A stretch of 64,000 nucleotides of DNA. Source: Phycisphaerales bacterium UBA5793. Its GTDB lineage: Bacteria > Planctomycetota > Phycisphaerae > Phycisphaerales > UBA5793. The translations under genes and the position numbers were made by a program. Positions 54,535-61,819 of this stretch are shown here, in pieces (positions within the stretch are counted from its first letter, which is position 1; each line of letters opens with the position of its first letter). The notes under the pieces are model-generated. The model ran no database searches. It was given only the letters and a program-made list of their open reading frames with translations, and was not told the origin of the DNA. Location of the stretch: NCBI GenBank assembly GCA_002418285.1, contig DIDT01000063.1, forward strand, positions 62,001 to 126,000, read 5' to 3'.

Positions 54535-55731
54535 TTACCACTCCAGTTTCTTGAGCCGATCGATCGTCTCACGAATGCGTTCGACTTCGACGGTCAACGC
54601 CGCGCGGAACCAGTTCTTTGCGTTGACGCCAAATCCACCGCCGGGCACGAAGACGACATTCGCTTCTTCGAGACAGCGCGAGCAGAACTGGAGCGAGTCG
54701 TATCCCTTCGGGCACGGCGCCCAGACGAAGAACGACGCGGTCGGCGGCAGCACATCGACACCGATCTCGCCCAGCCCGCTGCATAATACGTCGCGGCGCT
54801 GCCGATACGTCTCGCGCATTGCGACGACCTCGGGATGCTCACTGTGATCCAGCGCGACCGCTCCGGCCTGCTGGATCGCGTTGAACTGCCCCGAGTCACA
54901 GTTTCCCTTCACCGCGCCGAGCGCCGAGATGACCTCCGGATGGCCCACGGCAAAGGCAATGCGCCAGCCGGTCATGTTGAACGTCTTGCTCAGTGAGTGA
55001 AACTCGATTCCAGGGAAGTCGTCGAGACTGAGGCCGGGAACCTGCCACATCGAGGGTGGCTGCTTCTCGAAAAACACCTCGCTGTACGCATTGTCCGAAG
55101 CGAGGATGATGTCGTTTTCGGCGCAGAGTTGGACGGCTTGCGCGTAGAAATCGAGGTCGGCCACGGCCGCCGTCGGATTGCCGGGATGGTTCACCCACAT
55201 CAGGCGGGCTTTTTCGAGTGCGTCCGCATCGATGGCCCCGAGATCCGGCAGCCAGCCGTGCTGAGCGGTCAGCGGCATCTCGATGTAGTCGGCGCCGGCG
55301 AAGATCGCGCCGCTGCGGTAGACGGGATAGCCGATATCCGCGCCAAGCACGGCGTCACCGGGGTTGAGCACCGCCAGCGGCAAGTGCGCGATGCCGTCCT
55401 TGCTGCCGATGCAGGTGAGAATGTGCGTCGCAGGATCGACGTCGATTCCGAAGCGTCGCTTGAGAAACCGCGCCGCAGCCTTGCGGAAGTCCGGATGACC
55501 CGCGTCGAACGGATACGGATGGTTGCGCGGATCACGAATCGCCTCGGCCATCGCATCAATGATGAACGCGGGCGTCGGACGGTCCGGGTCGCCCACGCCA
55601 AGGTTGATCACGTCGGCGCCGGATGCAATTTTGGCGCGGCGCTTGCGATCGATCTCGATGAACAGGTATGGTGGCAGGTCGAGCAGTCGCTGGGATCGGA
55701 TCGGGCGCTTTTGCGTGGCGGTCGTCGACAT
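54535..55731 (-). CDS. dapL: LL-diaminopimelate aminotransferase DapL
   Basis: 398 residues from the ATG at 55731 (GGAG upstream). Class I/II PLP aminotransferase: INLGVGDPDRPTPAFIIDAMAEAIRDPRNHPYPFDAGHPDFRKAAARFLKRRFGID, SKDGIAHLPLAVLNPGD, VNHPGNPTAAVADLDFY, SDNAYSEVFF, and SLSKTFNMTGWRIAF with Schiff-base K249 and R257. The 'YPFDAGHPDFR' and 'GSKDGIAHLP' segments fit DapL, which converts tetrahydrodipicolinate directly to LL-diaminopimelate in lysine and peptidoglycan precursor synthesis. Other class I aminotransferases (aspartate, alanine) are less similar. Planctomycetes commonly use the DapL route. Confidence 0.88.
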   Translation of the reverse strand: MSTTATQKRPIRSQRLLDLPPYLFIEIDRKRRAKIASGADVINLGVGDPDRPTPAFIIDAMAEAIRDPRNHPYPFDAGHPDFRKAAARFLKRRFGIDVDPATHILTCIGSKDGIAHLPLAVLNPGDAVLGADIGYPVYRSGAIFAGADYIEMPLTAQHGWLPDLGAIDADALEKARLMWVNHPGNPTAAVADLDFYAQAVQLCAENDIILASDNAYSEVFFEKQPPSMWQVPGLSLDDFPGIEFHSLSKTFNMTGWRIAFAVGHPEVISALGAVKGNCDSGQFNAIQQAGAVALDHSEHPEVVAMRETYRQRRDVLCSGLGEIGVDVLPPTASFFVWAPCPKGYDSLQFCSRCLEEANVVFVPGGGFGVNAKNWFRAALTVEVERIRETIDRLKKLEW

Positions 55732-55827
55732 CGTCTCGGCTCTCCGGAAACGGGTGTTCAATGTCAGCGCGCACGATGATAGCCCGGGGCGCATCGCCTC
55801 TCGCGCGGTAGTCACCGCTGTCGGGTG

Positions 55828-56109
55828 TTATTGCAGCGGCTGATCCCGGTCGGTCTCGCAGGAGTTCATCATCTGCTGCTGGTTGCGATACAACGCGTAG
55901 CCGAAGCCGCCGACCATGAACATGGGTACGGCGATCATCATCAGCACGGAGACGGAGTAGCCCATGGAGACGTTCACGCCCGTCTCTTTGGCCTGCGCTT
56001 CGGTCTCTTCGCTGCACAGGGGACACGCCATCGCGGGGGCGGCGAGCGTCGCCGCCAGCAGCGTCGCGGCGGCACCGACTCGGATTCGACTGGATCGTGG
56101 GCTGTACAT
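55828..56109 (-). CDS. Small membrane protein with CPLC motif
   Basis: 93 residues from the ATG at 56109 (AGGA upstream); a TTG three codons further upstream is in frame. Signal-like segment VGAAATLLAATLAAPAMA, then CPLCSEETEAQAKETG with a CxxC placed right after the cleavage site, one transmembrane helix (VSVLMMIAVPMFMVGGFGYALY), and a short polar tail. No named family. It lies 35 nt downstream of the Sco1-DUF420 gene in the oxidase cluster; the exposed CxxC could bind copper, which would suit an oxidase assembly helper. This is inference from context. Confidence 0.6.
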   Translation of the reverse strand: MYSPRSSRIRVGAAATLLAATLAAPAMACPLCSEETEAQAKETGVNVSMGYSVSVLMMIAVPMFMVGGFGYALYRNQQQMMNSCETDRDQPLQ

Positions 56110-56144
56110 CGTGGGCAATCCTATGCAGGCAATGGTCTCTCGTG

Positions 56145-57341
56145 CTATCGGGAGGCGAGCAGTGGTTCGAGGTGATAAAGCATGAGGTAGACGATCACGC
56201 CGGTAACGGACACATACATCCAGATCGGCCAGGTAATCACCGCCAGGCGACGGTGGGAGTCAAATCGCCCGGAGAGTGCAAGCCAGAGCGTGCGAATCGC
56301 CAGGAAAGGCACGGCAGCGGCGAGCACGACATGCGAGATGAGGATCGCGTAGTACACCCAGCGCATCACCCCATCGACTTCCCACTTGGTGTGGCCGAGG
56401 CCCTGCTCCATCTGTCGCAACGTGTGGTAGGTGATGTAGGACACAAGAAACACGACTGACACGAGAAACGCACCGAGCATCACGCGCATGTGTGCCGCCT
56501 TGCGGCCGTCACGGATGAGCAGCCGCCCGATGAGCAGCAGGATCGCGGCGATGCCGTTGAGCGTGGCGTTGACCGTCGGCAGAGCGCCGAGCACGCTCGC
56601 GTATTTGCCAGAAGCCCCGGCGGCGGGAGTCGCGGCAAGCGTTCGCACGTCGGCAATGAGTCGCTGCATATCCTCGGCTTCTGTGCCGTAGTACCAGTCG
56701 TGCACCCTGCCGGCACGGTCGATAAGGACGATGCGGCTGCTGTGCACAATCGGCCCGGAGTGATCCTGCGAGGAGTTGCTTGTCGCCGCCTCTTCATCTT
56801 CTTTTGCCTGCGATTCAGCTGCCTCGCGCGGGTTCTCGGCGGTCAGGAACAGCGCGGCGGCGTACTTCTGAATCTCGCCAAATTCGCCGGTGAGAAACGT
56901 CCAGTGATCCAGATCCGCGCCGTACGACTCGGCGTAGCGCTTGAGCGTGGCCGGGTCGTCACGCCACGGGTCGCAGGTGATCGAGACGAGGTGCACGTCG
57001 TCCGACGGGCCGATCGCCTTCTGAAGCGTGCTCAGGTTGCCGGTCATGATTGGACACGGGCCGGGACAATTCGTGAAGATGAAGTCCACGACCCAGACTT
57101 TGCCCAGCAGGCTCTGCGAATCGAAGGGGTGATTGTCCTGATTGGTCAACGTAATGTGCGGGGCGTCCAGCGTGGCGGCGGTCGATGCGCGATCGTTGTC
57201 GCCGGCGTCAGCGTCTTTTGGAGATCCCGGAGCAAAGCGAATCCACGACCAGATGATCATGCCGGCGCAGGCAGCGACCATGGCGACCCAGATCAGCAGA
57301 TCGAGCCGGGTCATGGCGCGTCGTAGTCGCCGCTGGAGCAT
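56145..57341 (-). CDS. Sco1-type copper chaperone fused to DUF420 membrane domain
   Basis: 398 residues from the ATG at 57341. One N-terminal transmembrane helix (LLIWVAMVAACAGMIIWSW), then a Sco1/SenC domain (about 60-225): FDSQSLLGKVWVVDFIFTNCPGPCPIMTGNLSTLQKAI with the copper-binding CPGPC, and the distal GPIVHSSRIVLIDRAGRVHDWY with its conserved His. Residues from about 240 on contain four or five helices (LPTVNATLNGIAAILLLIGRLLI, MLGAFLVSVVFLVSYITYHTL, YYAILISHVVLAAAVPFLAIRTLW) of the DUF420 type, linked to cytochrome oxidase loci. The domains are separate genes in many bacteria. It delivers copper to the CuA site of subunit II. It sits 4 nt past the stop of the ABC-2 permease gene. Confidence 0.9.
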   Translation of the reverse strand: MLQRRLRRAMTRLDLLIWVAMVAACAGMIIWSWIRFAPGSPKDADAGDNDRASTAATLDAPHITLTNQDNHPFDSQSLLGKVWVVDFIFTNCPGPCPIMTGNLSTLQKAIGPSDDVHLVSITCDPWRDDPATLKRYAESYGADLDHWTFLTGEFGEIQKYAAALFLTAENPREAAESQAKEDEEAATSNSSQDHSGPIVHSSRIVLIDRAGRVHDWYYGTEAEDMQRLIADVRTLAATPAAGASGKYASVLGALPTVNATLNGIAAILLLIGRLLIRDGRKAAHMRVMLGAFLVSVVFLVSYITYHTLRQMEQGLGHTKWEVDGVMRWVYYAILISHVVLAAAVPFLAIRTLWLALSGRFDSHRRLAVITWPIWMYVSVTGVIVYLMLYHLEPLLASR

Positions 57342-57345
57342 GAAT

Positions 57346-58188
57346 CTAGTGTCCTCGATGATCGGGCGAAGCAACGACCCAGGTGGCCAGCGAGAGGGCT
57401 CCAATGGCGAACGCGGCCGCGAGTGCGAGCGGGAGCCACTCGGCGCCGCCATGCAACGGTCTTGATATCGCCAGCGAGCACCAGGTCAGCGGATTGGCGA
57501 GCATGAGGTAGTGGAGTACGGGCGTCTGGTTGTCGACCGGGAAGATGGCGCCAGAGAGAGCCCACATCGGCATGAGCACAAGATTCATGATTGCGTGGAA
57601 GCCCTGGGTGGTTTCGCTCTTCCATGCGAATGCCACTCCGATGCCAGTCATCATCAGGGTCGTGAACGCGAGCGCGAGCAGGATCAATCCAAGATGGCCC
57701 ACCGAAGGGAAATGCGACCACACCGGCGGCGCCAGCAGAAGCACCGCCGACTGGATGAACGCGATGATCGCTCCGCCGAGCACTTTGCCCATCGCGATAG
57801 ACCAGCGCGACGCGGGCGAGACGAGCACCGACTGCAGCCAGCCCTCATTGCGGTCTTCGATCACGGAGATGCTCGAGAAGATCGCGGTAAACAGGGCGAC
57901 CATCGTCATCATTCCCGGCAACAGGAACAGGCCGTAGCCTCCGGGATAGGCATCGGTGGGACTGCTGAAGTGACTGGAGAATCCCACACCGAGAAAAGCC
58001 CAGAACATCAGCGGCGTGCCAATCGCAGCCGCAATGCGCGTGGGCTGGCGCTGAAAGCGGACCAGCTCGCGCCACAAGATGGTCCACATGACGGCGGCAC
58101 TGGAAACGCGTCGGGCAAGCATGGCATCATCGACTTCGCCGGGAAGGGCGGTGGAGACAACGGAAGTAGTCGCGGCAGTCTGGGTCAT
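57346..58188 (-). CDS. ABC-2 type transporter permease
   Basis: 280 residues from the ATG at 58188. Six transmembrane helices after an N-terminal WRELVRFQRQPTRIAAAIGTPLMFWAFLGVGF, then FLLPGMMTMVALFTAIFSSISVIEDRNEGWLQSVLVSPASRWSIAMGKVLGG, the characteristic ABC-2 permease core, and the C-terminal LMPMWALSGAIFPVDNQTPVLHYLMLANPLTW with the family 'LSGAxFP' signature. It pairs with the ATPase encoded 4 nt upstream. Exported substrate unknown; the location between ctaB and the Sco1 gene suggests a part in oxidase biogenesis or copper or heme handling. Confidence 0.9.
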   Translation of the reverse strand: MTQTAATTSVVSTALPGEVDDAMLARRVSSAAVMWTILWRELVRFQRQPTRIAAAIGTPLMFWAFLGVGFSSHFSSPTDAYPGGYGLFLLPGMMTMVALFTAIFSSISVIEDRNEGWLQSVLVSPASRWSIAMGKVLGGAIIAFIQSAVLLLAPPVWSHFPSVGHLGLILLALAFTTLMMTGIGVAFAWKSETTQGFHAIMNLVLMPMWALSGAIFPVDNQTPVLHYLMLANPLTWCSLAISRPLHGGAEWLPLALAAAFAIGALSLATWVVASPDHRGH

Positions 58189-58192
58189 CGCA

Positions 58193-59149
58193 TCATGATT
58201 CCTGAACTGGAGTGTAGGAATCCGAAGTCGCATCGTGCAGCGCTGCACCGGTGAGACTCACGAAGACATCGGCCAGCGTCGGCGGCGCCACCGTGAACGG
58301 AGTGCCCATTCGGGCGAGCGTCGTGGCCGCCTCCACGCGCTGTGCGTCATTCAGCGCTGCCGCCCACTGCGAACCGACCGAGCGCCACGGCGAGCCGAAT
58401 TCGACCGTGGGTTGATCCGAATCGTGCACTGTCACAAACGCCTCGCCCACGCTGTGGCGAAGCTCGGTCGGCGTGCCATTGGCCACGATCTCGCCCTGGT
58501 GCATGAACACGGCGCGATCGCAGCGATCGGCTTCGTCAATCAGGTGCGTGCTCATGAGCAGCGTCATGCCGGCTTCGCGCTGGCGCGTCTCGATCGCGTC
58601 GAGGAACATCTCGCGAGCCGCGGGGTCCAGGCCGACCGTCGGCTCGTCGAGCAGGAGCAGGCGCGGGTGATGGAGCATCGCCCGGGCCAGATCAACCCGG
58701 CGTTTCAAACCACCTGAAAGCGTCTTGACAAGTGCGCCGCGTCGATCGTTCAGCGCCCCGCGCTCGAGTTCCTCATCAATGCGGCGGCGGGCCAATTCAC
58801 CGCTCAGTCCGTAGAGACTCGCCTGGCACTTCAGGTTCTCTTCAACGGAGAGATGTGGATCAAGTCCGTTTGATTGAAACACCACACTCAAGTGCGTGCG
58901 GTACTGCTGTGGATCGGCAAAGTTGTCCACGAGCAGTCGTCCCTGGGTGGGAGGCATCATGCCGCAGATCAGCCGCATGAGCGTGGACTTGCCGCTGCCG
59001 TTGGGTCCGAGCAGCGCGACGGATTCCCCGGGCGTGACGCGGAGTGAGATGCCTTTGAGCGCCTCGTGCGCATCCTGCCCTCGGCGCTTGGGGTAGGTGA
59101 ATCGCAATCCTTCGATTTCGAGAATCGGACCGTTTTTGACATCAATCAT
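58193..59149 (-). CDS. ABC transporter ATP-binding protein, CcmA/NatA-like
   Basis: 318 residues from the ATG at 59149, which overlaps the ctaB stop (ATGA); an upstream frame extends to 59389 but is inside ctaB. Walker A LLGPNGSGKSTLMRL, Q-loop VVFQSNGLDPHLSVEENL, signature LSGGLKRRVDLARAM, Walker B LLLLDEPTVGLDPAARE, H-loop LLMSTHLIDEADRCDRAVFM: all intact. About 100 residues after the H-loop form the usual NatA/DrrA-type extension. It energises the ABC-2 permease downstream. Confidence 0.94.
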   Translation of the reverse strand: MIDVKNGPILEIEGLRFTYPKRRGQDAHEALKGISLRVTPGESVALLGPNGSGKSTLMRLICGMMPPTQGRLLVDNFADPQQYRTHLSVVFQSNGLDPHLSVEENLKCQASLYGLSGELARRRIDEELERGALNDRRGALVKTLSGGLKRRVDLARAMLHHPRLLLLDEPTVGLDPAAREMFLDAIETRQREAGMTLLMSTHLIDEADRCDRAVFMHQGEIVANGTPTELRHSVGEAFVTVHDSDQPTVEFGSPWRSVGSQWAAALNDAQRVEAATTLARMGTPFTVAPPTLADVFVSLTGAALHDATSDSYTPVQES

Positions 59150-60120
59150 GTTGACAACCAGCGCGGCAGGATCGCCGCATCCAGAACCATGACACCCAGA
59201 AGAATGGGCAGGTAGATGATCGTGAAGAAGAAGAGTCGCCGGGCGCTCGTCGGCGTGCGCCGCAGTGCCGCCCGGGCGGCGAAGACGAGCTGCACGATGC
59301 CGAGCACAAATGCAATCAGCAGGTAAAGCGGTCCAACCATGCCCAGCACGCCCGGCAGCAGCGTTGCGGGAATCAGCACGGCACTCCAACTGAGCATGTT
59401 CGCCCCGGTGCGAGCGCCCGTCGGGTCCGTAACCGACATCACCGGAATCCCCGCCAGCGCGTATTCATCGCGATAGAACCAGGCGATGGCGAGAAAGTGC
59501 GGCAACTGCCAGACGAACATGATCAGAAACAGAGTCAGACCGCGTGCATCCACCGACCCCGTCGCAGCCGCCCAGCCAATGAGTGGCGGCAGCGCGCCCG
59601 GAACGGCCCCGATCAAGGTTGCCGTCGAACTCACACGCTTCATCGGCGTGTAAACGAGTGCGTAGGTGATGATGGTGGCAAACGCGATCAGCGCGGCCAG
59701 GGGTTGACCCGCCAGCCGGGCGAGTTGGGCCACGCCCAGCACCGCGAGCACAGCGCCGAAGCGCAGCGCGGCACCGGGATCGAGTCGGCGCCCGGCAAGC
59801 GGGCGATTCGCGGTGCGGTGCATCAGGCGATCGGTGTCGCGTTCGAACCACTGATTGAACACGGATCCGGCGCCGGCGCACAGGGCCGTTCCGACCAACG
59901 TATGGACCGCCGTCATCGGCGATTCCATCGGTCGCGTGCCGATGCCCATTGCGTAGCCGACAGCCGTCGTGACGAGCACGAGCGAGTTGAGTCGAGGCTT
60001 GGTGAGTTCAACGTAATCGCGCCACACTGGAATGACACCCTGATGCGCTTCGTGCGCCGTGCGAGTCGCCCGAGCGACGACACGATCACGAACTCCGGTT
60101 CCGACATCCATCTGCGTCAT
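59146..60120 (-). CDS. ctaB: Protoheme IX farnesyltransferase CtaB
   Basis: 324 residues. Two prenyltransferase motifs of the UbiA superfamily: GAGSVFNQWFERDTDRLMHRTANRPLAGRRLDP (NxxxDxxxD type) and YRDEYALAGIPVMSV, with eight or nine helices. VYTPMKRVSSTATLIGAVPGALPPLIGW is specific for CtaB/CyoE. It farnesylates heme b to heme O, the substrate of CtaA. Start overlaps ctaA's stop (ATGA), and the next gene's start overlaps its own stop in the same manner, so three genes are translationally coupled. Confidence 0.96.
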   Translation of the reverse strand: MTQMDVGTGVRDRVVARATRTAHEAHQGVIPVWRDYVELTKPRLNSLVLVTTAVGYAMGIGTRPMESPMTAVHTLVGTALCAGAGSVFNQWFERDTDRLMHRTANRPLAGRRLDPGAALRFGAVLAVLGVAQLARLAGQPLAALIAFATIITYALVYTPMKRVSSTATLIGAVPGALPPLIGWAAATGSVDARGLTLFLIMFVWQLPHFLAIAWFYRDEYALAGIPVMSVTDPTGARTGANMLSWSAVLIPATLLPGVLGMVGPLYLLIAFVLGIVQLVFAARAALRRTPTSARRLFFFTIIYLPILLGVMVLDAAILPRWLST

Positions 60121-61751
60121 GCCAACCCCCGCCGCAATCGACCGGGTTGGGCCGCGATCTGATCTTCCGCTGACGCGTGATCGGGTCTGGCGCGTTCGTC
60201 GCGTGAATCACTGGCGATGAGTCCGAGCGTCAGCAGCCACGACTCGAGCAGCACCAGGGCGCCGACGATGACATGCGATGATACGAGCACGGTTACGCCG
60301 AAATCGAGGACCTGGTCGAGTCGCTCCAGCCGCGTCGTAAGCCACCAGGCGGTCGCACCGAGCAGGACCTGCACCACCACGGTGGAGATGAGCACCAGAC
60401 TGACGCTTCGCATCGCTCGGCTGGTCGAGTGCATCATGATGACCGAAGCGAGGGTGAGCGCCGATCCCACCACCGCCATGGCGCCGAAGATATGCAGCAG
60501 CAGCGCCCAATCGGCGCCGAAGTGGCGCGTGATCGCGCCAAAGAGGGTCTGGCAAAGCGCCAGCACGACGAGCAGCACGCCGACGCGCTGAGCGAGTCGA
60601 TGGGCATCGCCATTGCCCATGGACGCGATCGCGATGCGCGGCGAGATGGTCCGCCAGAGCACAAAGGCAAGCAGCGTTGCCCCGAGCAGAAAGATCTGGG
60701 CTGTGCAGGCGTGGAACACGGCCAGCACGTCCGCCGCCCCATCGCCGAAGCGATTCACAAACGTCACACGGAACCCGCCGAGCAGCCCCTGCCCACTGAC
60801 CAGCGCCAGCGCAAGAATGCCGAGCCAGCCGAACGGGCGACGCTGTGCAAAGCGGGGCAATCGCCGGATCAGCCGGGCGCCGACGCCGTGCCGTTTGTCC
60901 TCGTCGGTCCATTGTGTTCCACACTCAGGACACTGCCGGCGAGCGAGGCCCCGGATCGCGTAACCGCACTTGGGGCACATGCCCGCCGCGAGCGCGATGC
61001 TCCCACCGGCGTGCGGCGGACGTCGCAGGAGCCAGATGCACAGCGTGAGCACCTGCATCCCCACCAGCGTACCGATGAGACGGTGCGCGTGTTCGTAGTA
61101 GATCCCCCCCACCATCTTGGTGAACGGAAAGAGGAACATGTTGTAGCCATAGCTCGTCGGCCAGTCGGGCACGGACAAACCGACCTCGAGCGAAGTCACG
61201 AGGCTGCCAACCGAGACCAGAACAAGCGTCGTGAAAATGGCGAGCGTCGCGAGCATGGCCTGCGATCGGGTCGCAGTTTCAGTCGAACTCGAGGGACGCG
61301 ATCGGGCCAGTGCTCGACCGAGCCCGCCCATCAGCATCCCGATGAGTCCCGCCGCGATCAGGTTGCCGGGAATCCACGCCCAATCCGCGAGCGTAACGCG
61401 GCTGGCCAGCGATGATGAACTGTCGCCGCTGTGAATCACTGAGGAAACAAGAAGGCAGTTCACGAGGCCGGCGACGAGCAGCGAGGCGATGGTCACGCCG
61501 ATCGATCGCGTGCGCCAGCCAATGAGCAGAGCGCCCAGGGCCAGCACCGCCAGCAGCAGGCCGAGCAGTATGCGACTGTCGAGGCTCACCTGCGGCAATC
61601 GAGTCACGAAAGCGATCACCCAGACACAGGTCGCCATGAACATGCCGCGCGGCAACGCGCGGTCAAGCACTCCAGCGCGATCAGACGCGCCGGGCTCGCC
61701 CAATGGAAAACCCGACTTCGGACTGGCATCGGCAGCACCCGAATTCAACAC
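60117..61751 (-). CDS. ctaA: Heme A synthase CtaA with inserted zinc ribbon and extra N-terminal helices
   Basis: 544 residues from the GTG at 61751, which has GAAGG at 7 nt; a GTG two codons earlier stands too close to it. Residues to about 150 carry about four extra helices not in classical CtaA (300-380 residues). The core then shows the COX15/CtaA histidines: YEHAHR (H223, H225 in the numbering from 61757), AVFHA (H349), LLHIFG (H422) and SSHVIVG (H495), which bind heme and hold the active site. Between the second and third core helices lies a four-cysteine zinc ribbon, MCPKCGYAIRGLARRQCPECG (C261, C264, C276, C279). CtaA oxidises heme O to heme A. Adjacent to ctaD and ctaB. Confidence 0.9.
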   Translation of the reverse strand: MLNSGAADASPKSGFPLGEPGASDRAGVLDRALPRGMFMATCVWVIAFVTRLPQVSLDSRILLGLLLAVLALGALLIGWRTRSIGVTIASLLVAGLVNCLLVSSVIHSGDSSSSLASRVTLADWAWIPGNLIAAGLIGMLMGGLGRALARSRPSSSTETATRSQAMLATLAIFTTLVLVSVGSLVTSLEVGLSVPDWPTSYGYNMFLFPFTKMVGGIYYEHAHRLIGTLVGMQVLTLCIWLLRRPPHAGGSIALAAGMCPKCGYAIRGLARRQCPECGTQWTDEDKRHGVGARLIRRLPRFAQRRPFGWLGILALALVSGQGLLGGFRVTFVNRFGDGAADVLAVFHACTAQIFLLGATLLAFVLWRTISPRIAIASMGNGDAHRLAQRVGVLLVVLALCQTLFGAITRHFGADWALLLHIFGAMAVVGSALTLASVIMMHSTSRAMRSVSLVLISTVVVQVLLGATAWWLTTRLERLDQVLDFGVTVLVSSHVIVGALVLLESWLLTLGLIASDSRDERARPDHASAEDQIAAQPGRLRRGLA

Positions 61752-61819
61752 GGACACACCTTCTTACCCGCGGGCTTCCTGGCATAGTGCTTCGGATCCA
61801 GTCCGTCGCACTGCCAGCA

